Of a DNA stretch of 64,000 bases, positions 43,515 through 53,083 are shown piece after piece. A program made the position numbers and the translations under genes. The stretch's first letter is position 1. The number at the start of each line of letters is the position of its first letter. The DNA comes from Bacteroides sp. (GTDB lineage Bacteria; Bacteroidota; Bacteroidia; Bacteroidales; Bacteroidaceae), in assembly GCA_019416685.1 (NCBI GenBank), contig DXWV01000044.1, positions 1-64,000 of the forward strand. The letters are read 5' to 3'. The notes under the pieces were generated by a model. It saw only the letters and a program-made list of their open reading frames with translations, did no database searches and was not told where the DNA came from.

Positions 43515-44954
43515 ATGATTGATTGGAATCTTATATTCAGCCAAATAGCAACAGTGGCTTTCGATATCGTCTATTTCGGAGCCATTATTGGTACGATTAT
43601 TGTTGTAATACTCGACAATCGTAACCCGGTAAAGACTATGGCCTGGATATTGGTTTTGATGTTCCTTCCTATCGTAGGTCTGGTTTTTTATTTCTTCTTC
43701 GGGCGTAGTCAGCGCCGTGAACGTATCATTGGGAAGAAAAGTTACGGGCGACTTCTGAAAAAGCCGATGGCAGAATATCTGGCACAAGATCCCTCTATAT
43801 TACCAGGTGAGTATGATCGTCTCATTAAACTATTTCAACATACCAATCAGGCTCTTCCTTTTGAAGGAAACCGGGTGGAAGTGTTTACCGGCGGATATTC
43901 TAAACTCCAGGCTCTGTTGCGCGAGTTACAGAAGGCTCAGCGGCATATTCATATGGAGTATTATATCTTTGAAGATGATTCAATCGGGCGTTTGGTGAGA
44001 GATGTACTGATAGAAAAGGCGCGTGCCGGAGTGGAAGTACGGGTGATATATGATGATGTGGGATGCTGGCATGTACCGAATACTTTTTTTGAAGTGATGA
44101 GAGAAGCCGGTATTGAAGTGCGTAGTTTCTTAAAAGTACGGTTCCCATTATTTACGAGCAGGGTAAACTATCGGAATCATCGGAAAATAGTAGTCATTGA
44201 TGGTGTGGTTGGTTTTGTTGGAGGTATGAATCTGGCCGAACGTTATATGCGGGGATTTTCCTGGGGAATCTGGCGGGATACTCACATAATGCTTCAGGGA
44301 AAAGCTGTGCATGGTTTACAAAGTGCTTTTTTGCTCGATTGGTATTTTGTGGATCGTACGCTTATTACTGCCTCCCGGTATTTCCCCAAAATAGATTCAT
44401 ATGGTGACTCATTGGTACAGATTGTGACGAGTGAGCCTGTGGGGCCTTGGAAAGAGATCATGCAAGGATTGACGATGGCCATTTCGGGTGCAAAAAGGTA
44501 TTTTTATATGCAGACTCCTTATTTTCTGCCTACCGAGCAAATATTGGCAGCTATGCAAACAGCCGCATTGTCCGGAGTAGATGTCCGCTTGATGTTGCCG
44601 GAACATGCCGATAACCGGATTACCCATTTAGGATCTCGTTCTTATTTGGCAGATGTGCTTCAGGCGGGAGTAAAAGTCTACTTCTATAAGAAAGGCTTTT
44701 TACATTCCAAATTGATGGTGTCAGATGATATGCTTTCTACGGTTGGGTCTACCAATCTGGATTTTCGTAGTTTTGAACATAACTTTGAGGTAAATGCTTT
44801 TATGTATGATATGGAGACTGCTTTACAGATGAAGGAGATATTCATGACTGACCAAAGAGAATGTACTCAGGTATTCCTTAAAAACTGGGTGAAACGTCCC
44901 TGGCCTCAAAAAGCATTAGAGTCAGTAGTGCGATTGCTTGCTCCCTTACTTTAA
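43515..44954 (+). CDS. cls: Cardiolipin synthase
   Basis: The 479-residue phospholipase-D-superfamily enzyme condenses phosphatidylglycerol (or phosphatidylethanolamine) into cardiolipin. Two N-terminal membrane helices are followed by two HKD motifs, HRKIVVIDG near residue 221 and HSKLMVSDD near 397. It is expressed alone, from a promoter placed right at the start codon. Confidence 0.94.
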   Translation: MIDWNLIFSQIATVAFDIVYFGAIIGTIIVVILDNRNPVKTMAWILVLMFLPIVGLVFYFFFGRSQRRERIIGKKSYGRLLKKPMAEYLAQDPSILPGEYDRLIKLFQHTNQALPFEGNRVEVFTGGYSKLQALLRELQKAQRHIHMEYYIFEDDSIGRLVRDVLIEKARAGVEVRVIYDDVGCWHVPNTFFEVMREAGIEVRSFLKVRFPLFTSRVNYRNHRKIVVIDGVVGFVGGMNLAERYMRGFSWGIWRDTHIMLQGKAVHGLQSAFLLDWYFVDRTLITASRYFPKIDSYGDSLVQIVTSEPVGPWKEIMQGLTMAISGAKRYFYMQTPYFLPTEQILAAMQTAALSGVDVRLMLPEHADNRITHLGSRSYLADVLQAGVKVYFYKKGFLHSKLMVSDDMLSTVGSTNLDFRSFEHNFEVNAFMYDMETALQMKEIFMTDQRECTQVFLKNWVKRPWPQKALESVVRLLAPLL

Positions 44955-45052
44955 TATACACTATCTTTTCTTTTTGGCTCGTCCAACAAATACATGGTTT
45001 GTTAATATCGTTAATCGTTTTTTTAACCCTTTGAGGGCTGTTTTGCAAGATA

Positions 45053-45126
45053 GTACACTTTAGTACATCAAGATTGTACACTCTTATATGACAAAAGTGT
45101 ACAATTAACACTCGGATAAGTGTACA
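45053..45126. repeat. Four GTACA words at 23-base period
   Basis: GTACA starts at 45053, 45076, 45099 and 45122, exactly 23 bases apart, usually inside TGTACA. An extra copy lies out of phase at 45063. The spacers are not alike. This is the main content of the 365-base gap between the convergent cls and rsmD genes; the rest of the gap is AT-rich with no gene. Confidence 0.7.
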
Positions 45127-45319
45127 GTTTGACCGGTTATTAAAGTATAGGTTTACATCTACTATAAATCAGGATGTTACATCAGATTAAGCATCTCTAT
45201 CCTAATCTTACATATATTCTTTAAAAAAACGTGTAATTACTTTTTTGACAACTATGTGTTTGTCGTACAAACCTTCTTTTTACCGTATAACCTTACCGCC
45301 TTAAAATTTTATTTTGCTT

Positions 45320-45853
45320 TTATCTGAAAAATGAGAAGTTCACACTTCCGTATACTCTTCTTTCTATAAAATGCGGATTATCCTCAAAGTTATTCTGTTT
45401 ACCATGTTCCAATACAAATAACCCTCCTTCTTTCAGAAGATTATTCTTGAATATTAATTCGGGTATGGTTTCCAGCTCTTTCAAATCATAAGGGGGATCG
45501 GCAAAGATAAAATCAAACTGTTCTCGTCCTCCGTTGATGAATTTAAATACGTCACCACGAATGGGGATACACTTGTCTGTCTGTACTTCTTGCATTATTT
45601 TGCAGATAAAAGAATGATGATCACGATCCTTCTCTATACTGATCACCCGGTCACATCCCCGTGATACTAATTCTATACTGATACTACCCGTTCCGGCAAA
45701 CAAATCAAGAGCAGTAACTCCCTCTTCAAAATCAATGTAGTTGGATAATACATTGAATAAGTTCTCTTTGGCAAAGTCTGTTGTGGGACGTGCTTTGAAC
45801 GTACGTGGTACGTCAAATCTTCTTCTTTTATATATTCCGCTGATTACTCGCAT
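45320..45853 (-). CDS. rsmD: 16S rRNA (guanine-966-N2)-methyltransferase
   Basis: The 177-residue SAM-dependent enzyme has the SAM-binding segment DLFAGTGS (50-57) and catalytic DPPY (119-122). The RsmD start MRVISGIYKRRRF and RPTTDFAKENLFN are present. Its start overlaps the DUF3822 gene by 10 bases, implying coupling. Confidence 0.93.
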   Translation of the reverse strand: MRVISGIYKRRRFDVPRTFKARPTTDFAKENLFNVLSNYIDFEEGVTALDLFAGTGSISIELVSRGCDRVISIEKDRDHHSFICKIMQEVQTDKCIPIRGDVFKFINGGREQFDFIFADPPYDLKELETIPELIFKNNLLKEGGLFVLEHGKQNNFEDNPHFIERRVYGSVNFSFFR

Positions 45854-46635
45854 GTTAATAGGGCTTGCATATCAATATTAGTTTCAGGATTCATTATGAA
45901 TGTCTGAAGAATGTATTTTCGTAATTCTTTTATTAATGTCTCTTTATCAGCCAGAATACCGGTAAGATGAAGTTCATCCCGTTCCTGATTAAAGTCCAGC
46001 TGTTTCCAAGCATATAGCAAATAATAAATGTGATCGGAAGTTCGTTTACACTCAAAGGTATTGACCAGTAGCAGATGTCCACGTTCATAGCAAAACAAAT
46101 CAATAGCATCTTTACGCAAAGATACATACATCTTTTTACTATTACCCAACCGACTTTTGGTTGAAAAGTACTCACTCAATGGACTGGCTTGTGAATAAAA
46201 TCGTGCTTCAGGATATTGTTCTTTGAGAAATAAATAAGCACTTTTATCCATTCCGAAAATAATTGTTATATTATTTCTAGATAAAACATTATAAAGCACT
46301 GTTTCATTTTCCTTTTTAGGATGATTATGATAAAACAGTGTTTCTGTATGTTCGTTATCGAAGAATTCTGAAGGAACAGGAGTGAAACGATTGCCTGCCA
46401 TTAGGATATTGACCCGTTTGTAAGGTAGGGTTAATAATTCCGTCTCGCGGAAGACTTGCTTTAGATTCGCCGTGAGAGACAATGAAGGATTGATCTCTTT
46501 TTCAAAAAAAGAGAGTGAACTTTCGTAAATCGGATTGTAGATAGAAAAAGAAAATCCATCCGTACTCAGACGGATGGATAATGTATATTGTTCCGATTTA
46601 CTATCGTCTATTTTATTATTCCCAGTTTCCGGCAC
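45844..46635 (-). CDS. DUF3822 family protein
   Basis: The 263-residue protein resembles DUF3822, an actin/hexokinase-like-fold family of unknown role usually beside rsmD in Bacteroidetes. Visible blocks include YTLSIRLSTDGFSFSIYN and a repeat of the fold around KKMYVSLRKDAIDLFCYERGHLLLVNTFE. It overlaps both neighbours, rsmD by 10 bases and the pilin-like gene by 20. Confidence 0.82.
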   Translation of the reverse strand: MPETGNNKIDDSKSEQYTLSIRLSTDGFSFSIYNPIYESSLSFFEKEINPSLSLTANLKQVFRETELLTLPYKRVNILMAGNRFTPVPSEFFDNEHTETLFYHNHPKKENETVLYNVLSRNNITIIFGMDKSAYLFLKEQYPEARFYSQASPLSEYFSTKSRLGNSKKMYVSLRKDAIDLFCYERGHLLLVNTFECKRTSDHIYYLLYAWKQLDFNQERDELHLTGILADKETLIKELRKYILQTFIMNPETNIDMQALLTCE

Positions 46636-47302
46636 CGTTATTAGGACTTTCTATAGAACCTACCATTAAACCACAGTATTTACCTAACTTAGTTTGAAGA
46701 TCTTTTAAGTTAGCAATTTCTTGTCTGTCAAGACCATTCAGATAAGTATCGTATGGAGCCTTTACTTCAAACATAAAGATCGGAGCACCTGATTTTGCTG
46801 TGTCATTTTTAATAGCCATTTCAAATTGAGCACCGTTTCCAAAAGGAATGTATCTCATTGAATCAGCGTTGAAACCTCTCGGATAGATTGTATCCAATAC
46901 AGCTACCCACATGGTATCACGCTTAAAGTTTGTAAGCCCCATTTTCTCAACTTCGCTGTAATTACCTGTCTTTTTAGCTTTGTTGATGATAGCCATTGCT
47001 TTTTTTTCTGTCATACCATCGTCTAACTGCTTATCTGTCAACTCACCAACTTTGTAAAGGAAAGGAAGTTTCTTGTTCTTTACAAAGTCAATCAAAGTAT
47101 CAAAGCTGGCAGTATACTGACCTTTGTTTAGATTACGAAATTCCATCTGTGCTTTACGAATGTCGATCAAGCGTGCAATGACCGCCTGATCTCTTTGCTT
47201 TTTAGCTTCTTCAAAGTTGATAGGCCCCATGATGCTCGAATAGCAGATATAGATCAAAGCAAGCGCACACAGACCTAATACGATATTAAATACTGTTTTC
47301 AT
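46616..47302 (-). CDS. Pseudopilin-like single-helix protein
   Basis: The 228-residue protein has an N-terminal membrane helix (VFNIVLGLCALALIYICY), then a long helix and a region (IDIRKAQMEFRNLNKGQYTASFDTLIDFV) that reads like the alpha-helix and first strand of type II/IV pseudopilins. The prepilin cleavage motif is absent. It is first in the unit with DUF3822 and rsmD, behind the box at 47338-47345. The function is unknown. Confidence 0.6.
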   Translation of the reverse strand: MKTVFNIVLGLCALALIYICYSSIMGPINFEEAKKQRDQAVIARLIDIRKAQMEFRNLNKGQYTASFDTLIDFVKNKKLPFLYKVGELTDKQLDDGMTEKKAMAIINKAKKTGNYSEVEKMGLTNFKRDTMWVAVLDTIYPRGFNADSMRYIPFGNGAQFEMAIKNDTAKSGAPIFMFEVKAPYDTYLNGLDRQEIANLKDLQTKLGKYCGLMVGSIESPNNGAGNWE

Positions 47303-47337
47303 GATAAATATGTTTTTTAGTTGTTATATTCGCATCG

Positions 47338-47345
47338 CAAAATTA
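47338..47345 (-). promoter_or_regulatory. -7 box for the pilin-like/DUF3822/rsmD unit
   Basis: The minus strand reads TAATTTTG, 35 bases before the ATG at 47302. Confidence 0.5.
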
Positions 47346-47397
47346 AAATAAATAAATCTAAATTCTATAGTTCCGGGAACTTTTTTCTCGTACAAAA

Positions 47398-48816
47398 ATG
47401 ATAAATAACTATTTAGAAAGGCAAATTAAGGAAAATTTTCCTTATCAACCAACTTTTGAACAAGAAATAGCTGTAAAATCTCTTTCAGAGTTTCTGCTTT
47501 CTCAGACCAATGATGCCGTGTTTGTGCTTCGTGGGTATGCCGGAACTGGTAAAACTTCATTGGTGGGAGCATTGGTGAGAACGATGGATAAGTTACAGCA
47601 AAAATCTGTTTTATTGGCTCCTACGGGCCGAGCGGCTAAAGTCTTTTCTGCTTATGCAGGCCACCCTGCGTTTACAATTCATAAAAAGATATACAGGCAG
47701 CAGTCTTTTTCGAATGAAATAAGTAATATCTCTGTGAATGACAATCTTGCTACACATACTTTATTTATAGTAGATGAAGCCTCCATGATTTCTAATGAAG
47801 GGTTGTCAGGATCTATGTTTGGTACAGGACGTTTGCTGGATGATCTGATACAGTTTGTTTACTCCGGTACGGGGTGCCGTTTGTTATTGATGGGAGATAC
47901 GGCACAACTTCCTCCTGTAGGAGAAGAACAAAGTCCGGCACTTTTCACAAATGCATTGAAAGGATACGGCCTTGAAGTACGCGAGGTGGATTTGACACAA
48001 GTAGTGAGACAGGTACAGGATTCCGGTATTTTATGGAATGCCACCCGTCTCCGTGAATTGATAGCGAAAGATGAATGTAATTCTCTTCCTAAAATCAGGA
48101 TTTCGGGTTTTGCTGATATAAGGATGGTTCCGGGAGGAGAGCTGATCGATACGCTTACTGCTTGTTATGAACGGGACGGTATGGATGAAACGATTGTCGT
48201 TTGCCGTTCCAATAAACGAGCTAATATATATAATAAAGGTATAAGGGCGCAGATATTGTATCGGGAAGATGAGTTGAATACCGGTGATATGCTTATGATA
48301 GCCAGGAATAACTATTATTGGACGGAAAAAAGTAAGGAAATGGATTTTATAGCAAATGGAGAGATAGCTGTCGTTCGTCGTGTACGCCGTACACGCGAAT
48401 TGTATGATTTTCGTTTTGCAGAAGTCGTGCTGACCTTTCCTGATCATGAAGATTTTGAGTTGGAAGCAAACTTGTTGTTGGATACTCTCCATTCGGATGC
48501 TCCGGCTTTACCGAAAACAGAGAATGATCGTTTATTCTACAGTGTTCTTGAAGATTATGCGGATATTCCAGTCAAACGTGACCGCATGAAGAAAATGAAG
48601 ATGGACCCACATTATAATGCTTTGCAGGTGAAGTATGCTTATGCAATTACTTGTCATAAAGCGCAGGGTGGGCAATGGCAGAATGTGTTTTTAGATCAGG
48701 GGTACATGACGGATGAGTATTTGACACCTGATTATTTTCGTTGGCTTTACACTGCTTTTACGCGTGCGACCCAAACGTTGTATTTAGTTAATTACCCGAA
48801 AGAACAAATTGTTTGA
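47398..48816 (+). CDS. RecD-like superfamily 1 DNA helicase
   Basis: The 472-residue ATPase has Walker A GYAGTGKTS near residue 47 and DEAS near 126, GDTAQLPPVGEEQSPA as motif III, and C-terminal motifs AITCHKAQGGQW and YTAFTRATQTLYLV. It is shorter than RecD2 and has no RecB/RecC neighbours, so it is a stand-alone helicase of unclear pathway. It is transcribed divergently from the pilin-like gene. Confidence 0.88.
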   Translation: MINNYLERQIKENFPYQPTFEQEIAVKSLSEFLLSQTNDAVFVLRGYAGTGKTSLVGALVRTMDKLQQKSVLLAPTGRAAKVFSAYAGHPAFTIHKKIYRQQSFSNEISNISVNDNLATHTLFIVDEASMISNEGLSGSMFGTGRLLDDLIQFVYSGTGCRLLLMGDTAQLPPVGEEQSPALFTNALKGYGLEVREVDLTQVVRQVQDSGILWNATRLRELIAKDECNSLPKIRISGFADIRMVPGGELIDTLTACYERDGMDETIVVCRSNKRANIYNKGIRAQILYREDELNTGDMLMIARNNYYWTEKSKEMDFIANGEIAVVRRVRRTRELYDFRFAEVVLTFPDHEDFELEANLLLDTLHSDAPALPKTENDRLFYSVLEDYADIPVKRDRMKKMKMDPHYNALQVKYAYAITCHKAQGGQWQNVFLDQGYMTDEYLTPDYFRWLYTAFTRATQTLYLVNYPKEQIV

Positions 48817-48841
48817 TTGTACGATTTACAGACGAAACAAT

Positions 48842-48849
48842 TACTTTTG
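48842..48849 (+). promoter_or_regulatory. -7 box for the tandem lipoprotein genes
   Basis: TACTTTTG lies 28 bases before the ATG at 48878. A TTG at 48817-48819 has a 22-base spacer. Confidence 0.5.
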
Positions 48850-48877
48850 TTTGTAAATAACTAAAGCTATAACGTTT

Positions 48878-49645
48878 ATGAAGACAAAACTATTATTCTT
48901 TCTCTGTTCCCTCCTTTTGCTCTCTTGTCAGGATGATGAGAAGTTTCAGGTTCTTCGGCCATTGGGCGGACAAGTGATTTCCGGTTATCAACCTTGTACA
49001 AGCCTGGATTTGGGGATTCTTAGTCTTGAAGCTTTGGAGGTAAAGGATGGCGGTGATTGGACAGTAGTTTCCAGTGATGAGGCTGTTGTTAAGGCAGAAA
49101 AGGTAATTCCGGAAGGCGCATCCTACTCTTATTTATCAGTATATCCTTTGAAACAAGGAAAGGCGGTTGTGACTGTATCCAGTGAGAAAGGTGATGAAAT
49201 ATATATTCCCGTCACTGTAGGAACTTCGGTACGTACCTTGGATGTATGGAGTGGAGAACTGAACCATATAGAAGGGGTGAGCAAGGAAGATAGCTTACTC
49301 ATTGTCGAGCATCTTTATGATGATGTTTTTCTAAGAAAGGGTGGTTATTATCGTTTTACTTATTCAGAAAAGAAAAAAGGAAAACTAACAGTCTGTACAC
49401 CGGATGGAAAGATGGAAGAAGGTACTTTTGTGTGTGATCATGAATATTATGATTTGACTTTTGGTGGGAAAAATATTCATTATATGGTAATGTATAGTGA
49501 AACCGGATTTCAAGAGGTCACCCGCACAGAATACCGGCTCCCATTTTATTTGGTGGAAGATGTTACCGACCGGTATAGAGCAGATTATCCTACTATAAAA
49601 TTAGTACAACGTGCCCAGAAAGTACGTTTAGCTGTTAATGACTAA
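48878..49645 (+). CDS. Lipoprotein with Ig-like domain (1 of 2)
   Basis: The 255-residue lipoprotein has the lipobox LLLLSCQD (Cys near 17), a beta-rich domain (residues about 35-115) resembling bacterial Ig-like modules (GKAVVTVSSEKGDEIYIPVTV), and a second beta-rich half. I recognise no named family for the second half. The next gene has the same layout, so the two are probably diverged tandem duplicates. Confidence 0.65.
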   Translation: MKTKLLFFLCSLLLLSCQDDEKFQVLRPLGGQVISGYQPCTSLDLGILSLEALEVKDGGDWTVVSSDEAVVKAEKVIPEGASYSYLSVYPLKQGKAVVTVSSEKGDEIYIPVTVGTSVRTLDVWSGELNHIEGVSKEDSLLIVEHLYDDVFLRKGGYYRFTYSEKKKGKLTVCTPDGKMEEGTFVCDHEYYDLTFGGKNIHYMVMYSETGFQEVTRTEYRLPFYLVEDVTDRYRADYPTIKLVQRAQKVRLAVND

Positions 49646-49665
49646 CTAAACTATTTTAAATAAAG

Positions 49666-50487
49666 ATGAAACACATTTATACTTTTCTATTGTTAGCTAT
49701 GTTGGGCTTGAGTATAGCTTCGTGTAGTGATGACAAACGTGATATTGTTTTTTTTACAGGTGATGCTCCTGTATATCAGACTGGGACATGTGCTAATTTG
49801 ATATCTTCTGTAAGTCTTTATCCAATAAGACCTGAGGGGGAAATTATTGGTATTGATGGTGGGAGCGGAGATTATTCAATAGCCGGTAATACGAATGAAG
49901 CAGTTGTTGCTGTTGTGATGACTGTTTCTGAGAAGTACAAGAGGTTGCAAATTACTCCTAAGAATTTGGGTGAAGCAACGATAATCATTTCTGATGGCGA
50001 CGGTAAGACTGCCGCATTAAAAGTGAAAGTCAGAGAGTATGGAAAAAGAATGGTAGTGAATGCTCAAGGAATCATTGTCAATGGAGAGGTGACGGATGAA
50101 AAAAAAGCTGAAATAGCCGATGGAATGAAAGAGACTTTTCCGGTTGCAATTAATGGTGGCTTTGAATTGGTGTCCGGGAAATCTGAAACATGGAGGGATG
50201 AAGGGCTACTTCGTGTTTATCATGAAAACTTTAAAGAAACTCCCGTTATAGGTAGTTATAGCTGGAATTTGATAATGGTGAACGGTAAAGAAAAAATGGG
50301 GTTCTCTTTTATATTTGATAATAAGGAATATCAATTTACGACATCTATAAGGGAAGAGCCCGAAACGCGTAGTAATAATACGAATGTTCTGCAATTATAT
50401 GAAGATGTGACATCTCAATGTACTGTCGGATGTCCGGTAGGAACCAGAGTGTATAGGGGGTATAAAATATATCTTGAAGACTTATAG
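49666..50487 (+). CDS. Lipoprotein with Ig-like domain (2 of 2)
   Basis: The 273-residue lipoprotein has a lipobox (SIASCSDD, Cys near 20), an Ig-like part (EATIIISDGDGKTAALKVKV near 110), then a beta-rich C-terminal half. The C-terminus has a CTVGCPVGTRVYRGYK segment. It lies 20 bases after its likely paralogue on the same transcript. Surface location is inferred; the ligand is unknown. Confidence 0.65.
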   Translation: MKHIYTFLLLAMLGLSIASCSDDKRDIVFFTGDAPVYQTGTCANLISSVSLYPIRPEGEIIGIDGGSGDYSIAGNTNEAVVAVVMTVSEKYKRLQITPKNLGEATIIISDGDGKTAALKVKVREYGKRMVVNAQGIIVNGEVTDEKKAEIADGMKETFPVAINGGFELVSGKSETWRDEGLLRVYHENFKETPVIGSYSWNLIMVNGKEKMGFSFIFDNKEYQFTTSIREEPETRSNNTNVLQLYEDVTSQCTVGCPVGTRVYRGYKIYLEDL

Positions 50488-50556
50488 AGACTTATCCGGC
50501 TTCTTGAATCCAATATACACTTTTATAGCTGATGCTATCTGCTGTACTTTAAAGGT

Positions 50557-50716
50557 TACTTTTGCGAAATTGTATATTTTACCAGAGTTGAATGTAATAA
50601 TGTTTCAATGCGATAGAAACAACTTTCTCTGTGCATTAAACAACTATAAGGTCGGTACAACGAATCACTCCCTTTGCCTGCAAACGTCATAAAACGTTTG
50701 AGAGTAAAGGGAGTGA
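50557..50716 (+). other. Orphan -7 box and hairpin: possible small RNA
   Basis: TACTTTTG at 50557-50564 is a full -7 match with no clear gene behind it. A hairpin follows at 50665-50716 (TCACTCCCTTTGC pairing with the 3' side, and CAAACGT with ACGTTTG). The only reading frame is a 30-codon one at 50600-50692 without family features. A second hairpin (50720-50760, AACTATC/GATAGTT) may end the GH92 gene coming from the other side. Confidence 0.35.
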
Positions 50717-50774
50717 ATAGAAACTATCGTTGTGATATTACACGTGAACTGATAGTTTTAGTTTGGATGAGTTA

Positions 50775-53051
50775 TTAATTTCTTTTTTCTTTTGAGAAGG
50801 AGTAAGGGAAATCAGTAGGTTGCGTACCTCTTTGCAAATTGGGCTGACTGCCCATATTATATTTTATAACTCCACCTTTGAGTATATCTCCATGTTTCAG
50901 ATAATTCTTTGTATTTTCGGTACCATTAAACAGAAGTGATTCTATATACATATTATCGTTATTATTATCAGGAGCATCAATTATTAGGTTGTTGCCATTT
51001 TCCAGGTGGAGAGTTGCTTTTTTGAATAACGGTGCGCCAAGTACATATTCGTCTGTTCCGGGACATACAGGATAGAAGCCTAATGCAGAGAACACATACC
51101 ATGCCGATGTTTGTCCGTTGTCTTCATCTCCGCAATAACCGTCAGGACCAGGAGTATACATGCGATTCATAACCTGGCGCAACCAGTATTGGGCTTTCCA
51201 GGGTTGTCCGGCATAGTTATATAGATAGATCATATGCTGAATGGGTTGATTGCCATGTGCATAGTTACCCATATTCATAACTGTCATTTCACGTATTTCG
51301 TGAATTACTTGTCCATAATAGCTTTCATCAAACAAGGGAGGAACGGCAAATACGGAATCCAGCATGTTGACAAATGATGTTTCACCTCCCATAAGGTCTA
51401 TTAATCCTTGCGGATCGTGAAATACAGACCAGGAGTAGTGCCAGCTATTGCCTTCGGTAAATGCATCTCCCCATTTCAGTGGTGAGAAGGGAGATTGGAA
51501 CTGACCGTCTTCATTGCGTCCGCGCATCAGATTGGATTTTTTGTCGAACACGTTACGGTAGTTCATGGCACGCTGTGCAAAAAGCTTTTGTTCCTTCTTA
51601 GGACGGTTTAGTGTTTTGGCAAGCTGGTAAATACACCAGTCATTGTATGCATATTCCAGTGTACGGGCCGTGTTCTCATTGATCTTTACATCGTAGGGCA
51701 CATATCCTAATTTATTATAATATTCGTGTCCCAGGCGGCCTGTGGACGATATTTGAGGATGAACATTCCCGGTACCGTGGATGAGTCCCTCATACAATGT
51801 TTTTACATCATCTACCTTTACACCTTTCATATATGCATCTACAAGTACTGAAGCGGAATTGTTTCCAATCATGCAGCCCCTGTGTCCCGGACTTGCCCAT
51901 TCGGGGAAGAAACCGCTTTCTTTATATGTATTGATAAGACCTTCCTGCATCTCTTTATTCATGGATGGATACATCAGATTAAGAAAAGGAAACAGGCAAC
52001 GGAATGTATCCCAGAAACCAGTATCCGTATACATATAGCCCGGTAGTATTTCGCCGTTGTATGGGCTGTAATGAACAGGATTACCATTGGCATCCAGCTC
52101 GTAGAATTTACGTGGGAAAAGAAGTGAACGGTAGAGGCATGAATAGAATGTGCGGTATTGGTCCAGGTCTCCACCTTCTACTTCTATTTTACCTAAAACT
52201 TCGTTCCAGGCATCTTTACCCTTTTGCATAAGTGCATTGAAGCTGTCATTACCGAGCTCTTGCAAATTTAACATCGCTTGCTCCGGACTGATAAATGAAG
52301 AAGCTATACGGGCGTGCACAATTTCTCCTTTTTGGGTTTTGAAACCAATGACAGCTCCTGTGTGGTCTGCCGTTTGTTCAAGTACATTTTCGTTTAGAGA
52401 TTGATTGGCAAAGGTAGCCTTGTATGTGAAGGGTTTATCGAATTCGATAACGAAATAATTTTTGAAATTCTGAGGAACACCACCACTGTTACGGGTTGTA
52501 TAACCAATAACTTTGTTTTGTTCAGGTAATACTTTTATATATGAACCTTTGTCGAAAGCATCTACAACAATGTAGGAGTGTTCATTCTCCGGGAAGGTGA
52601 AGCGGAAAAGAACCGCACGCTCCGTTGGAGTCACCTCAGTAACAACGTCATGTTCGGCAAGGTATACTTTATAATAGTGCGGACGGGCTACTTCTCCCTT
52701 ATGTGAAAACCAACTGGCACGTTTTTCTTCATCAAACTCCGGCTTGCCAACAACGGGCATGATAGAAAACTGACCATAGTCGTTAATCCATGGACTGGGT
52801 TGATGAGTTTGTTTGAAACCGCGAATTTTATTGGCTGTATAAACGTACTGCCATCCGTTGCCCATCTTACCGGTTTGAGGAGTCCAGAAGTTCATTCCCC
52901 AAGGCCGGGATATGGCAGGATAAGTGTTCCCGGTTGACAGTTCATAGCTGGACTGAGTCCCCATTAGGGGATTGACATATTGTGTCCAGTCTTTTGCCTG
53001 AATAAAGAGTGTACTACTAATAGCACAGATTAATAAAATAAGTCTCTTCAT
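50775..53051 (-). CDS. GH92 alpha-mannosidase
   Basis: The 758-residue exported glycoside hydrolase of family 92 is a Ca2+-dependent exo-alpha-mannosidase, typically alpha-1,2 on N-glycans. It has a signal peptide (STLFIQAKD), the N-terminal YVNPLMGTQSSYELSTGNTYP segment, a central (alpha/alpha)6 region and the C-terminal GQTSAWYVFSALGFYPVCPG block. It starts 44 bases below its -7 box. No SusC/SusD pair is adjacent. Confidence 0.93.
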   Translation of the reverse strand: MKRLILLICAISSTLFIQAKDWTQYVNPLMGTQSSYELSTGNTYPAISRPWGMNFWTPQTGKMGNGWQYVYTANKIRGFKQTHQPSPWINDYGQFSIMPVVGKPEFDEEKRASWFSHKGEVARPHYYKVYLAEHDVVTEVTPTERAVLFRFTFPENEHSYIVVDAFDKGSYIKVLPEQNKVIGYTTRNSGGVPQNFKNYFVIEFDKPFTYKATFANQSLNENVLEQTADHTGAVIGFKTQKGEIVHARIASSFISPEQAMLNLQELGNDSFNALMQKGKDAWNEVLGKIEVEGGDLDQYRTFYSCLYRSLLFPRKFYELDANGNPVHYSPYNGEILPGYMYTDTGFWDTFRCLFPFLNLMYPSMNKEMQEGLINTYKESGFFPEWASPGHRGCMIGNNSASVLVDAYMKGVKVDDVKTLYEGLIHGTGNVHPQISSTGRLGHEYYNKLGYVPYDVKINENTARTLEYAYNDWCIYQLAKTLNRPKKEQKLFAQRAMNYRNVFDKKSNLMRGRNEDGQFQSPFSPLKWGDAFTEGNSWHYSWSVFHDPQGLIDLMGGETSFVNMLDSVFAVPPLFDESYYGQVIHEIREMTVMNMGNYAHGNQPIQHMIYLYNYAGQPWKAQYWLRQVMNRMYTPGPDGYCGDEDNGQTSAWYVFSALGFYPVCPGTDEYVLGAPLFKKATLHLENGNNLIIDAPDNNNDNMYIESLLFNGTENTKNYLKHGDILKGGVIKYNMGSQPNLQRGTQPTDFPYSFSKEKRN

Positions 53052-53083
53052 AATACTTTGAATTTAGTGTTTTATGATGTGTA

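Noticed and set aside
47398..48816. RecBCD component
   Set aside because: RecD-like motifs are present, but recB and recC are absent and the protein is too short; treated as a stand-alone helicase.
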